This document shows, one piece after another, positions 15,776-23,452 of a DNA stretch of 32,961 nucleotides (position 1 is its first letter; each line of letters begins with the position of its first letter). Source of the DNA: Emcibacter sp. (lineage in GTDB: Bacteria > Pseudomonadota > Alphaproteobacteria > Sphingomonadales > Emcibacteraceae); assembly GCA_026982375.1 (NCBI GenBank), contig JALSHF010000018.1, positions 1 to 32,961 of the forward strand, written 5' to 3'. The position numbers and the translations under genes are program-made. The notes beneath the pieces were generated by a model. The model was not told the origin of the DNA. It was given only the letters and a program-made list of their open reading frames with translations, and did not search any database.

Positions 15776-16981
15776 ATGAATGTTTCGTTATTAAACCACC
15801 GTATCTCCAAACGGTTAAAAATATCAGACTTAAAAACATCTGACGCAGAAGCCTCCAGCCAAGAAACCTCTAGCTCTGAGGGATTTGGAAAAGATTTCGG
15901 GTTATTTGACTCAGTCTTCCATGAGGTCAGTACGGCCATCGTCATCATTTCTTGTACAGACAAAGATCTTCCCCCGGAAATTATGGACATAAATCATCAT
16001 TTTGAACTAATAACAGGTTATAATTTTGATGAAATACAGGGCCAGAGTTTATATAAATTCCTGATCGGCACACAATTTGAGGCCAATCGACATATCATTG
16101 AAAGAACAATAGAAAACCGTCAGGCGGCCATCCTTTCTTGCCCGTGGAAGAATAAGAATGGCCAAACTCTCGATATTGACATGACCATCCGACCCTTCAA
16201 TAGCCATGACGGCAAGTCCAAGTTCATCTGCGTCCTCCGAGAGAATAAGAACGAGAATAATGTTCGAAATGATGCCGCAAAAGAAACCAAGAAAAAACTT
16301 CTCGCCGCCATGCATCATAATTTTAAGACCCCCCTCAATGGTATTCTGGGATATTCCGAGGTCATTATGTCGGAAATGATGGGCCCCATTGGTCAGGAAT
16401 CTTACAAGAGTTACGCTCAGGATATTCATGGGGCCGGAAAAGACTTGCTGCAACTTATTGACAATCTTCTTGAGTTAAAAGAATTGGAGACGACCGAGTT
16501 CAAACTACAAGAAGAAACATTCCCGCCCGGCGGCATGATCGCAGAATGCCTGAGAAAAATATCTCCGTCTGCTGACAAAGGGAAGATACGTCTTTCAACG
16601 AACATCGAACCAGATTTTCCAGATATTTTCGGCGACAAATCCCGCCTTCAACAGGTCATTCACAGCCTTCTGACCAATGCGGTGAAATTTACCCCGCCCG
16701 GCGGTGAAATTCTCCTCACTGCGGTAAAAGATAAAAATGGCGCAGGCCTTATTAATTGTCAGGATAATGGGCAGGGCATGCCTTCACAACAATTGGCCAA
16801 AGCTTTTTGTCATGACACCCATCTGTCCGATATATACGCCGCCCCGACTGTTGGTATTGGGTTTGGCCTTTCCTATGTCAAACAGATTATAGAAAAACAC
16901 GGTGGTACAGTATCCATTATCAGTTCGGTCGGCAAAGGGACAACGGTAACCCTGTATCTGCCTGCTGAACGGCTTTGCTAG
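15776..16981 (+). CDS. PAS-HisKA sensor histidine kinase (PleC/DivJ/PdhS-like)
   Basis: This 401-aa soluble kinase has a PAS domain at about residues 45-155 (AIVIISCTDKDLPPEIMDINHHFELITGYNFDEIQGQSL). The HisKA segment is HHNFKTPLNGILGYSEVIMSEMMGPIG with the predicted phospho-acceptor H181, and YAQDIHGAGKDLLQLIDNLLELKELE resembles the PleC/DivJ helix. Unusually, the residue after the His is Asn rather than Glu. The ATPase domain looks complete: N-box HSLLTNAVKFTPPGG (N301), G1 box CQDNGQGM (D330), G2 box GIGFGLSYVKQIIEKHGG. It shares GxSE-I--E--GP with the kinase at 2245, so the two bracket the tad locus. AAGGA is 17 bases from the ATG, but a 4-codon GTG ORF between them ends in an ATGA overlap, which may couple translation. 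No response regulator is encoded in the window. Confidence 0.92.
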   Translation: MNVSLLNHRISKRLKISDLKTSDAEASSQETSSSEGFGKDFGLFDSVFHEVSTAIVIISCTDKDLPPEIMDINHHFELITGYNFDEIQGQSLYKFLIGTQFEANRHIIERTIENRQAAILSCPWKNKNGQTLDIDMTIRPFNSHDGKSKFICVLRENKNENNVRNDAAKETKKKLLAAMHHNFKTPLNGILGYSEVIMSEMMGPIGQESYKSYAQDIHGAGKDLLQLIDNLLELKELETTEFKLQEETFPPGGMIAECLRKISPSADKGKIRLSTNIEPDFPDIFGDKSRLQQVIHSLLTNAVKFTPPGGEILLTAVKDKNGAGLINCQDNGQGMPSQQLAKAFCHDTHLSDIYAAPTVGIGFGLSYVKQIIEKHGGTVSIISSVGKGTTVTLYLPAERLC

Positions 16982-17097
16982 AGCATCATCAGACAATGAA
17001 AAACCCTCAAAATGAAATCTGATACTTGCTTTATACCGCCTTCACCCCATATAATTATCCATATATGACAAAGTAACCATAATCTTCAGGACAAGAC

Positions 17098-17403
17098 ATG
17101 AGTAATTCTCTGAATATCATTTCCGCAAATAACCTTCGCAGCGGTTTGAATGTTTATTTTACCCAAAATGAGGGCCAGAATGAGGGCCAGAATGAGGGAG
17201 AGACCCGTTGGAAAAGCGACAGCTCTTTGGCCACGGTCTATTCAGAAGATCAATTGGCCGGCGCATTCGAACGTGCAAAACAGGATATGGAAAATAATAT
17301 CGTTGTTGATTGTGTCATCGTCCCCGTTGATGACAACCACAATCCTGTTACAGTACGCGAAAAAATTCGCGCGGCGGGCCCATCTGTTAAATATGGAAAA
17401 TAA
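17098..17403 (+). CDS. DUF2849-like small protein with internal NEGQ repeat
   Basis: This 101-aa cytoplasmic protein has an ending TVREKIRAAGPSVKYGK and a start NIISANNLRSGLNVYFT that resemble the alphaproteobacterial DUF2849 family. That family is often encoded beside the sulfite reductase gene cysI. No such gene is nearby here, so the protein stands alone between a kinase and a hydrolase. The loop after the first strand pair is enlarged by NEGQNEGQNEGE, encoded by a 12-bp tandem repeat. AGGA is about eight bases before the ATG. The function is unknown. An overlapping ORF in another frame (17150-17440) is a shadow. Confidence 0.75.
   Translation: MSNSLNIISANNLRSGLNVYFTQNEGQNEGQNEGETRWKSDSSLATVYSEDQLAGAFERAKQDMENNIVVDCVIVPVDDNHNPVTVREKIRAAGPSVKYGK
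17167..17202 (+). repeat. 12-bp tandem repeat in the DUF2849-like gene
   Basis: The units aatgagggccag, aatgagggccag and aatgagggagag, the first two identical, encode NEGQ-NEGQ-NEGE. They sit where the family normally has a short beta-hairpin turn. Confidence 0.85.
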
Positions 17404-17451
17404 ATCACCGCTAAGATTACAGGTCAGTCTATCGGCCTAAAGGACACAGAT

Positions 17452-18243
17452 ATGATCATATTGCAGATTTATGCCGACAACCCCCTCAGAAATTTTCACT
17501 ATCTGATCGCCTGCCCACAAACCCGTGATGCCATGGTGATCGACCCGCTTGACGTCGGCAAGTGCCTTGAGGCTGCTGCGGAGCAAGATTTAAAAATTAC
17601 CAAAATCCTCAACACCCATGAACATTGGGATCATATCGACGGCAATGAGGAAATGAGGGAAAAAACCGGTGCGAAGATATATGCCCATCATGGCGCGATG
17701 GAAAAAATTGGCAATGTTGATGTGGGGGTGCGCGCGCAAGACAGGCTGGCCATCGGCAGCTCGGTTATACTGAAAGCTCTGGATACGCCCGGACATACCA
17801 GCAGCCACCTGTGCCTGCTTTCTGAATCTGATCAGCCCGCACTTTTTTGCGGGGACACCCTATTCAATGCCGGGGCCGGAAATTGCCATAATGGCGGTAA
17901 CCCCGATGATTTATATGATACATTTTCTGAGCAACTGGACTTATTGCCTGACAATGTGCGGATATATCCGGGGCATGATTATATTATCAATAATCTGGAA
18001 TTCACGCTGGACCGGGAACCCGCTAATGAGGAAGCCCGAAAAATGTTGCAAAAACTGCGCGGCCAAGACCCCCATGATGCCTATATTACCACCATGGCTG
18101 ATGAACGCCGTATCAACAGTTTTTTCAGGTTGCGCAACCCTGACATCATTCAAAAATTACAAAATGAAAATGCCGAAATTTCTGACAAGCCGGCGCCGCG
18201 AGAAATATTCAAAGCCCTTAGGCAACTCAGGAATAACTGGTAA
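17452..18243 (+). CDS. Hydroxyacylglutathione hydrolase-like metallo-beta-lactamase-fold enzyme
   Basis: This 263-aa member of the glyoxalase II branch of the MBL fold probably hydrolyses thioesters such as S-lactoylglutathione, with two metal ions. The metal-binding set is complete: THEHWDHIDG (HxHxDH), GHTSSHLCL, CGDTLFNAG and the C-terminal GHDYIINNLEF. The GAGNCHNGGNPDDLYDTFSEQL block is typical of hydroxyacylglutathione hydrolases. The C-terminal tail (about 190-263) differs from E. coli GloB, so exact substrate use is uncertain. AAGGA precedes the ATG by eight bases. The upstream neighbour is the DUF2849-like gene and the downstream neighbour, 33 bases away, is the SCP2 gene; the three are likely co-transcribed. 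Confidence 0.9.
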   Translation: MIILQIYADNPLRNFHYLIACPQTRDAMVIDPLDVGKCLEAAAEQDLKITKILNTHEHWDHIDGNEEMREKTGAKIYAHHGAMEKIGNVDVGVRAQDRLAIGSSVILKALDTPGHTSSHLCLLSESDQPALFCGDTLFNAGAGNCHNGGNPDDLYDTFSEQLDLLPDNVRIYPGHDYIINNLEFTLDREPANEEARKMLQKLRGQDPHDAYITTMADERRINSFFRLRNPDIIQKLQNENAEISDKPAPREIFKALRQLRNNW

Positions 18244-18276
18244 TCCAAATTTAAACTTACCTTAGAGGAAATACAC

Positions 18277-18576
18277 ATGAGTCTGGAAGACATCACAGCA
18301 ACCATTCGCGACAAAGCGCAATCAATGGACGCCAATGGGAAAAAAATCAAAATTGACTTGAAGGGTGATGGCACCGTCTTTATCGATGCAACGACATCGC
18401 CGCCAACCGTCACCAACGACGATCATGAGGCTGATGTCACGCTGATTATCAGTGAAGAAAATTTTGAAGGGCTCATGGATGGCTCCTTAAATCCTCAGAT
18501 GGCTTTTATGATGGGCAAGCTGAAAATTGACGGTGATATGGGCCTCGCTTTGAAAATGGGCGACCTTTTCAGTTAG
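18277..18576 (+). CDS. SCP2 sterol-binding domain protein
   Basis: This 99-aa protein consists of a single SCP2-like lipid-carrier domain. The pattern IKIDLKGDGTVFIDATTSPPTVTNDDHEADVTLIISEENFEGLMDGSLNPQMAFMMGKLKIDGDMGLALKMGDLF is characteristic, with the conserved G-L-NPQMAFM-GKLKI-GDM block near the C-terminus. It is probably cytosolic and binds fatty acyl or other lipid ligands; no specific role is visible. GAGGA lies before the ATG. Its stop is 14 bases from the stop of the first gene of the phage-like cluster on the other strand, so it marks the chromosome-to-phage-cluster boundary. Confidence 0.93.
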   Translation: MSLEDITATIRDKAQSMDANGKKIKIDLKGDGTVFIDATTSPPTVTNDDHEADVTLIISEENFEGLMDGSLNPQMAFMMGKLKIDGDMGLALKMGDLFS

Positions 18577-18590
18577 AGCATCCCGGTTGA

Positions 18591-19091
18591 TCAGGGCGCG
18601 ATTAACCCATGGGCCCGGCAAGCGGCGAGCAGGCTATTCAGGGCGGCGCGCGCTTCCACGTCTATAACGGTGCCCGCCGCTGCATCGCTAATGGCGGGCT
18701 GCTGCGGGCCGACGACCTGTTGACCTGAAACCTCAAGCTTTTGCGCTGTCACGACCCCTGTTTGCCACAGACCAGACCGAAATTGGGCCATAACTTCATC
18801 ATCCTTCAGCCAAAGTTGCAGACCTTCAAAAGGGGCGTGAAATTGCCAGACGCCGCCGATATATTGGGCAATCTTCCCGTCATGGCCCAGCCAGTCACCT
18901 GTGGCCACACTCGCCACAAGCCATAAACCACCCTCGGGAGGGGACACCGGCGGGCTGGCTAAACTGGCCGTTTCCACCGCTGTTTGCACCAAAGCATCGA
19001 GTATATTCAATGCCATATTATGCGTGACCTCTTTCTGGGACTGCGTAGAGATAATATAGGGCGTCATGAGCCGCGGTGTTTGATTAACCAT
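18591..19091 (-). CDS. DUF2793 protein of the GTA/phage tail cluster
   Basis: This 166-aa protein is the last gene of the tail cluster. The core (LMTPYIISTQSQKEVTHNMALNILDALVQTAVET, PPEGGLWLVASVATGDWLGHDGKIAQYIGGVWQFHAPFEGLQLWLKDDEV) is the DUF2793 domain, found next to gp15 host-specificity genes in GTAs and related phages. The C-terminal part (VVGPQQPAISDAAAGTVIDVEARAALNSLLAACRAHGLIAP) is a second conserved block. It is probably a tail-tip or fibre-associated protein. AAGGA is seven bases before the ATG. Confidence 0.85.
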   Translation of the reverse strand: MVNQTPRLMTPYIISTQSQKEVTHNMALNILDALVQTAVETASLASPPVSPPEGGLWLVASVATGDWLGHDGKIAQYIGGVWQFHAPFEGLQLWLKDDEVMAQFRSGLWQTGVVTAQKLEVSGQQVVGPQQPAISDAAAGTVIDVEARAALNSLLAACRAHGLIAP

Positions 19092-19121
19092 TTTAGGGTT
19101 CCTTCTTAAAAAGTTATATAT

Positions 19122-21380
19122 TTACACGGATAGAATCAACGGCCAGCCACGGCCAATATTGTCACTGATTTGGAAAATTCGAACATCCAGAATTGCCTGC
19201 GCGGTGCCAAAATCCTCAATCTGGGATGATGCCGAATAAATCACTTCGGAAACATCACTGGTCAAAGTTCGAACCACCGCCCCGCCATTTAAAATTTCAA
19301 TATCATATCTTTCAAAATTCTCACCGAGCGGGACATCAGCATTATCCATCCAGTCCCCGCCCACACGGCTGCGCCTGATCCAGCTCAACGCCAGCGTACC
19401 GGCACCGTCCCGCAGCCCTTTTCCATGCACGGGCGAAAAAGGCTTCAAAACGGCGGCCCCGAAAACGCGGCTTATGGCAGGGGCATTTTCGACGCTTGCC
19501 CCCGCCGTCACAAGTTTGAAATGGTGACTAAGCCCAATATCAGAAGGATACATTGCCGCCATATTAACCGTTGCGCTGTTAAGCAAAACAAAGCTTTCTG
19601 ACAGGGTATGCTGAGTTATATGTCTTTCGGTCCCTCGCCGCCCCCTGAGCAATCCGGTCAATCGATAGGAGCCATCCGGCTCAAAGCTTGCCTGTTGAAA
19701 TTGAATAATCTCCCCGCCAACCCAGGCGATATTGGCACCATTCAAAACAGCCTCCGATGTTGCGCCAGATAATCCGTGATCCGGATTATCCAACCGGACA
19801 AATATCTCATTGCCATAATCCCAATAGGCGGCGGGCCCAACCGGCAATATATTTTCAACAATTCCGCTAATGGCATCCACATTGGCGTAATCCAACGGCG
19901 CATATGTTTGATCATTATCTCTTGATATGAACAGGCCCGCGCCGGGCCATTTCCCTGCCCCTGCGGCCACGGCCCAGAAAAAAACAGGTGATGTGACATT
20001 TTCACCCGTTATGGCCGGCATATCAAAATGAAAAAACACACTTTCTGCCAATTCCTCCACTTGTTGCGCCGGCACAGGGCCACTATCCGCTTGCGCAGAT
20101 CTTTCCAGACGAAGATTAGAGAATTTCACCGCCTGACATTGCACTCCCTCCGGCCCGATTTCTGTTTCTTGCAGCAAATAATCCTGCACCTGTGATTCGG
20201 ACGCCATCGTGACGATATCACCGGGCAAGAGGTCACCATATTTATGGGGCAAGGCAAAACTTATTGTTTCCCGGCCATACCAGGCAAGGTCAAGCTGTAT
20301 CTCGGAGGCGGTTTTTGCCTGACTTGATGATAAAACCAATGGCAGCCCGCTTTGACGGACAATGTCACTTGCCACATTTAATCTTCTGGCCCTTTGATGT
20401 CCGGTTTGATAATCCCGGCTGGGATCAATATAAGACAGGCCGATTTCCCGGGGCAGCTCCATATCCTGCTGGCGGGTTATGGTTATCTTGTCCGAAGGGC
20501 GCGCCCCCTGTGGGGATTGAACCAAATCATCAGGCAACACCACCGCCCCCGGCAATCGTCCCAGCTTTCGGAACAGCAGACCATTTTCCTGCTCTACCAC
20601 ATCAAATTGATAAACCCGCGCAAGCTCTTCTATGGCAGCTCTGGATTTCACAGGGCCAGAGATCAAATAACCACCGACCACCTGATTCAGGTCACTGGCA
20701 TCAAATATGGTAATATTTGACAGTTGGCAAATATCAGAAACAATAGCAGAAAGTAAAATTTCCCCGCCAGTATCCGCAATGACCTCAAAGGTCAGATTAG
20801 GAATACGGTTGGCATATTCACCCAACGCCAAATCCTCAAATACCACATAGGACAGATTGGCAAACCCGTTAACATTGCCCTGCCCTTCAAGGGCTTCAAT
20901 CATGGGGTCTGATTGTTGAAAGCCATCGCCCTGATAAATCCTCATTTCCCCGCCGACGGCTATTTTACCTGCGCCATCCCGCAACAGCTTGCCATCTGCC
21001 CAGACACGCCCCACATCTGAAATCTCGCGCCCGGACAGGGCCACGGCGAATGACGCGCTATAACTATATTCAATCGTCGTAACATTTTGCCTGCTGCCCT
21101 TGCCGCCGCTGCTTTCTGTTTTCTCATTTCGGGTTTCCTTCAAGCCCGAAGACCAGATCACATTGCCCGGCACTCTCATTGTCCCATAAATCCGGGAAAT
21201 CGGCTCGCCGTAAGCAGAGGTTTGAACGCTAAGGTCTTTCAACCGCCCGCCTTCGATTGTGCGGGAACTGGTGCCCCCGAAAATTGCCTGATCAACGCGT
21301 TGACCGATCAAACCACCAACAAGGCCGCCAATAGGCCCGCCAATGGCGGTTCCAACGACAGTAAGTACAACACTCGCCAT
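19122..21380 (-). CDS. GTA gp15-like host-specificity/tail tip protein, short form lacking the TIM barrel
   Basis: This 752-aa baseplate or tail-tip protein is a distant relative of lambda gpJ. It starts with a glycine-zipper stretch (TAIGGPIGGLVGGLIGQRVDQAIFGG) and then SAYGEPISRIYGTMRVPGNVIW, both typical of GTA gp15. The middle (about 215-400) fits the Phage-tail_3 domain (VSDICQLSNITIFDASDLNQVVGGYLISGPVKSRAAIEELARVYQFDVVEQENGLLFRKLG). A carbohydrate-binding or FN3-like C-terminus follows. RcGTA gp15 is about 1300 aa with a GTA TIM-barrel domain in the middle; that domain is absent here. The start ATG overlaps the peptidase stop (TAATG). Confidence 0.9.
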   Translation of the reverse strand: MASVVLTVVGTAIGGPIGGLVGGLIGQRVDQAIFGGTSSRTIEGGRLKDLSVQTSAYGEPISRIYGTMRVPGNVIWSSGLKETRNEKTESSGGKGSRQNVTTIEYSYSASFAVALSGREISDVGRVWADGKLLRDGAGKIAVGGEMRIYQGDGFQQSDPMIEALEGQGNVNGFANLSYVVFEDLALGEYANRIPNLTFEVIADTGGEILLSAIVSDICQLSNITIFDASDLNQVVGGYLISGPVKSRAAIEELARVYQFDVVEQENGLLFRKLGRLPGAVVLPDDLVQSPQGARPSDKITITRQQDMELPREIGLSYIDPSRDYQTGHQRARRLNVASDIVRQSGLPLVLSSSQAKTASEIQLDLAWYGRETISFALPHKYGDLLPGDIVTMASESQVQDYLLQETEIGPEGVQCQAVKFSNLRLERSAQADSGPVPAQQVEELAESVFFHFDMPAITGENVTSPVFFWAVAAGAGKWPGAGLFISRDNDQTYAPLDYANVDAISGIVENILPVGPAAYWDYGNEIFVRLDNPDHGLSGATSEAVLNGANIAWVGGEIIQFQQASFEPDGSYRLTGLLRGRRGTERHITQHTLSESFVLLNSATVNMAAMYPSDIGLSHHFKLVTAGASVENAPAISRVFGAAVLKPFSPVHGKGLRDGAGTLALSWIRRSRVGGDWMDNADVPLGENFERYDIEILNGGAVVRTLTSDVSEVIYSASSQIEDFGTAQAILDVRIFQISDNIGRGWPLILSV

Positions 21381-21844
21381 TATATCATTCCTGTATTTTT
21401 TAATGAGAGACTTTGTGAAATCAGTTTAGAGGGGAAAGCATGAACCGAGGTTATTCTGGACCGCCAGACGTCGTCCAGCCCATGCTCAACCACCTTGCCA
21501 TATTTCTCACAAGCATGAATAATGCCGCGATCCGATATGATGGCAGCATGTTCCAGATATTTACCAAATTTCAGGATCAGAATATGACCCGCCGTCAGAT
21601 CATTTCTTGGGCAAGCCATAAAACCCGCCGCTATTGCCTGCCGGGAAATTGCGAATTTTTCAGGTATTTTTTTATAGTCTTTATGATCAAATCCCGTAAG
21701 CCCTATGGCTTTTGCCACATAGACGATCAAGCCTATGCAATCCAGACCATTGGCCGGATCGCGTCCCTGATGACGGAAAGATGACCCAACGCAGCTTCGC
21801 GCTATTGAAATTATCTTTTTTTGATGCAGATCGCATGTGGTCAT
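21380..21844 (-). CDS. NlpC/P60-family peptidoglycan peptidase (GTA gp14-like)
   Basis: This 154-aa protein is a tail-associated cysteine peptidase expected to cut the peptide stem of peptidoglycan during DNA entry. The catalytic Cys is in GLDCIGLIVYVAKA (C36). The His is in LEHAAIISD (H99), and IIHACEKYGKVVEHG carries the usual third region. It lies directly upstream of gp15, as in RcGTA. Its 5' end is divergent from, and only about 40 bases from, the ATG of a plus-strand gene, so in this genome it is cut off from gp13 and must rely on its own promoter or on read-through of an antisense gene. No good ribosome-binding site is seen. Confidence 0.88.
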   Translation of the reverse strand: MTTCDLHQKKIISIARSCVGSSFRHQGRDPANGLDCIGLIVYVAKAIGLTGFDHKDYKKIPEKFAISRQAIAAGFMACPRNDLTAGHILILKFGKYLEHAAIISDRGIIHACEKYGKVVEHGLDDVWRSRITSVHAFPSKLISQSLSLKNTGMI

Positions 21845-21884
21845 TTCAAAAAAACTTTGCTATCACTATTCAACAGAAAATAAA

Positions 21885-22604
21885 ATGGAGAAATTGTCGG
21901 CTATGGACATGAATGTTATCGGGTTGCATATTCACGAGTTAAGAAACCAATGCCGCTTTATCGAGGCAAGTGTGGATATTTTAAACCAGTCAATGGAAAA
22001 ACAAGCCTCTGTTGGCGTTTTTTTTGGTCTGCAAAATATCATGCTCGGGACAAATAATATTTCCCGCACCCTTTGGACACCGCGTAAAAAGGGGAAAGAA
22101 CGCGCCGCATCCTTACGGGAAACCCTTGGCCTTCCAGAGAAATACCCTTTGAATAATGAGAGTATTCTGTCACTTGTTGATCATGCTGATGAAGCCAGCG
22201 ATCAATGGATCAACCGATCCAAGGATAAGTATATCCTCTATGACTTCATTGGCGATATATCCGCAAGTCAGCATAAAGACGTTGAAACAAAAAATATTTT
22301 CCGGGCCTTTGATACAGCCACGAAAATATATACCTATCTTGGCACGAGCTTTAATCTTGAGGCCCTGTTAAAGGCACTGGCGGATGTGAGCAACCGGGTG
22401 AATCAGGTTCATATGCGCCTGTATCCTGACCAATGGAAAGAAGAGCCCGCCTCAAAAGAAGAAGAAAAGCCAGCATTAAAGAAAACAAGCCCGAAAAAAA
22501 CGGCGGCGAAGAAAACTACCCTAGTAAAACCGGCCCAAAAAAAACCGGCCCAAAAGAAATCGGCTGCAAAGAAAACGACCAAGAAGCCAGCCGCTAAAAA
22601 ATAA
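21885..22604 (+). CDS. Unrecognised helical domain (possibly HEPN-like) with histone-H1-like Lys/Ala/Pro tail
   Basis: This 239-aa plus-strand gene is set between gp13 and gp14 of the minus-strand cluster. The N-terminal about 180 residues are helical and unrecognised. The layout HIHELRNQCRFIEASVDIL, FFGLQNIMLGTNNISRTLW, ASLRETLGL, LVDHADEASDQW and NIFRAFDTATKIYTYLGTSFNLEALLKAL recalls an uncharacterised HEPN-like family, but this is from memory. The last about 55 residues (KKTSPKKTAAKKTT..KPAQKKPAQKKSAAKKTTKKPAAKK) resemble the tail of histone H1-like bacterial proteins and should bind DNA or RNA. The GTG at 21837 in the ORF track overlaps the peptidase start; ATG 21885 or ATG 21903 (GGAG 12 bases upstream) is more likely. 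Its stop is five bases from the gp13 stop. Confidence 0.75.
   Translation: MEKLSAMDMNVIGLHIHELRNQCRFIEASVDILNQSMEKQASVGVFFGLQNIMLGTNNISRTLWTPRKKGKERAASLRETLGLPEKYPLNNESILSLVDHADEASDQWINRSKDKYILYDFIGDISASQHKDVETKNIFRAFDTATKIYTYLGTSFNLEALLKALADVSNRVNQVHMRLYPDQWKEEPASKEEEKPALKKTSPKKTAAKKTTLVKPAQKKPAQKKSAAKKTTKKPAAKK
22515..22590 (+). repeat. Degenerate 15-bp repeats encoding the Lys/Ala/Pro tail
   Basis: In-frame units related to aaaccggcccaaaaa, aaaccggcccaaaag and aaatcggctgcaaag encode KPAQK-KPAQK-KSAAK and continue as KTTKKPAAKK. The boundaries are approximate. Such A-rich tracts are prone to slippage. Confidence 0.6.
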
Positions 22605-22609
22605 TCCCC

Positions 22610-23452
22610 TCATTTAAGGCCGGGATAGTTATAGAGGGAATCTGTCCCGGGTATGGCTATCTCGCCTTTAAAGTTTTCAAAATTCTGAAATTTATTTTTA
22701 CAGGTTGCCGATCGTTTATCGCAGCCCGCAGCGGCAAGAAACTGATCGCCAACCATTATGGGTTCGGGCGGCTGATCATATAAAATAAATTGCCCCCCCG
22801 TAAAAGTCTTTACTTCTGACATAATGCCGCTATTGCCGCCCCGAAGCCAGCGGACATAACCATAATCATACCATCCGCTCGCCTCTGGCTTGTTCACATC
22901 CGTAAAGCTGTCTCGGCCCAGAACTTCTGTCACGCTGCCGAGGGCTGTATATTTTTCCATATTAACATGACAATTATCAGTCCCCAGATCCGCGCGGCAT
23001 TCGGGCGAGTATAGATGCCCTATCACCTGCTGTAATTTCTGCGCAAGCCCCCTGATGTCAACGGTGAAATTTTGATCCTTCAATGTGAATTCCCCGAGCC
23101 AGCCATGACGGACAGAGATTTTTCCCATCGTCAAATCCTGCCAGTTCACCTGAAAAATTGAAATGCGGCTGTGATCCAGCAGCCCGGCGCGAATGTCTTT
23201 TTCTGACAGGCCATCCGAAGATAATATCGCCTGAACTTCCAGATTATCCACATTTAAACTGTTGGTGCTGCTTACCATAGAGGGCAGGAAACTATTAACC
23301 GGTGAAAAGGTAAGATTATCAAAATAGATTTCCCTGTCATGGGTGGTAAAGGCCAGCCGCACGCCGTCCCGGCGCGTTAATACCCAGCATGTGACCATTG
23401 AGGTAAGTTCGCCTGAAATATGGCTTTTCAATTGCGGAGAAATTTGTTTCAT
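22610..23452 (-). CDS. DUF2163 tail hub protein with four conserved cysteines (GTA gp13-like)
   Basis: This 280-aa protein is the distal tail or hub protein of GTA-type tails, related to lambda gpL, which carries an iron-sulfur cluster. The DUF2163 N-part (TCWVLTRRDGVRLAFTTHDREIYFDNLTFSP, LDHSRISIFQVNWQDL, HGWLGEFTLKD) is followed by the cysteine-bearing C-part. Four cysteines are in the expected layout: C152 and C161 (SPECRADLGTDNCHV, CX8C) and C244 and C251 (AAGCDKRSATCKNKF, CX6C), followed by NFENFKGEIAIPGTDSLYNYP. These are probable ligands of a [4Fe-4S] cluster, as described for the RcGTA hub. Its ATG follows directly on the stop of the gp12 fusion gene. Confidence 0.92.
   Translation of the reverse strand: MKQISPQLKSHISGELTSMVTCWVLTRRDGVRLAFTTHDREIYFDNLTFSPVNSFLPSMVSSTNSLNVDNLEVQAILSSDGLSEKDIRAGLLDHSRISIFQVNWQDLTMGKISVRHGWLGEFTLKDQNFTVDIRGLAQKLQQVIGHLYSPECRADLGTDNCHVNMEKYTALGSVTEVLGRDSFTDVNKPEASGWYDYGYVRWLRGGNSGIMSEVKTFTGGQFILYDQPPEPIMVGDQFLAAAGCDKRSATCKNKFQNFENFKGEIAIPGTDSLYNYPGLK

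Noticed and set aside
16982-17097. Terminator after the second kinase (CATCAGA ... TCTGATA)
   Set aside because: The arms are seven bases with a loop of more than 20 bases and no T-run.
17150-17440. 96-aa ORF overlapping the DUF2849-like gene
   Set aside because: It is another frame of the same DNA. The DUF2849 frame has the better ribosome-binding site and recognisable motifs.
17867-18265. 132-aa ORF overlapping the metallo-beta-lactamase-fold gene
   Set aside because: It is a shadow frame rich in Met, Cys and Trp, while the overlapping frame encodes a complete known enzyme.
20264-20713. 149-aa plus-strand ORF and its 108-aa partner at 20394-20720
   Set aside because: Both lie antisense inside the gp15-like gene. 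Their Pro/His/Gln-rich composition is that of a shadow frame.
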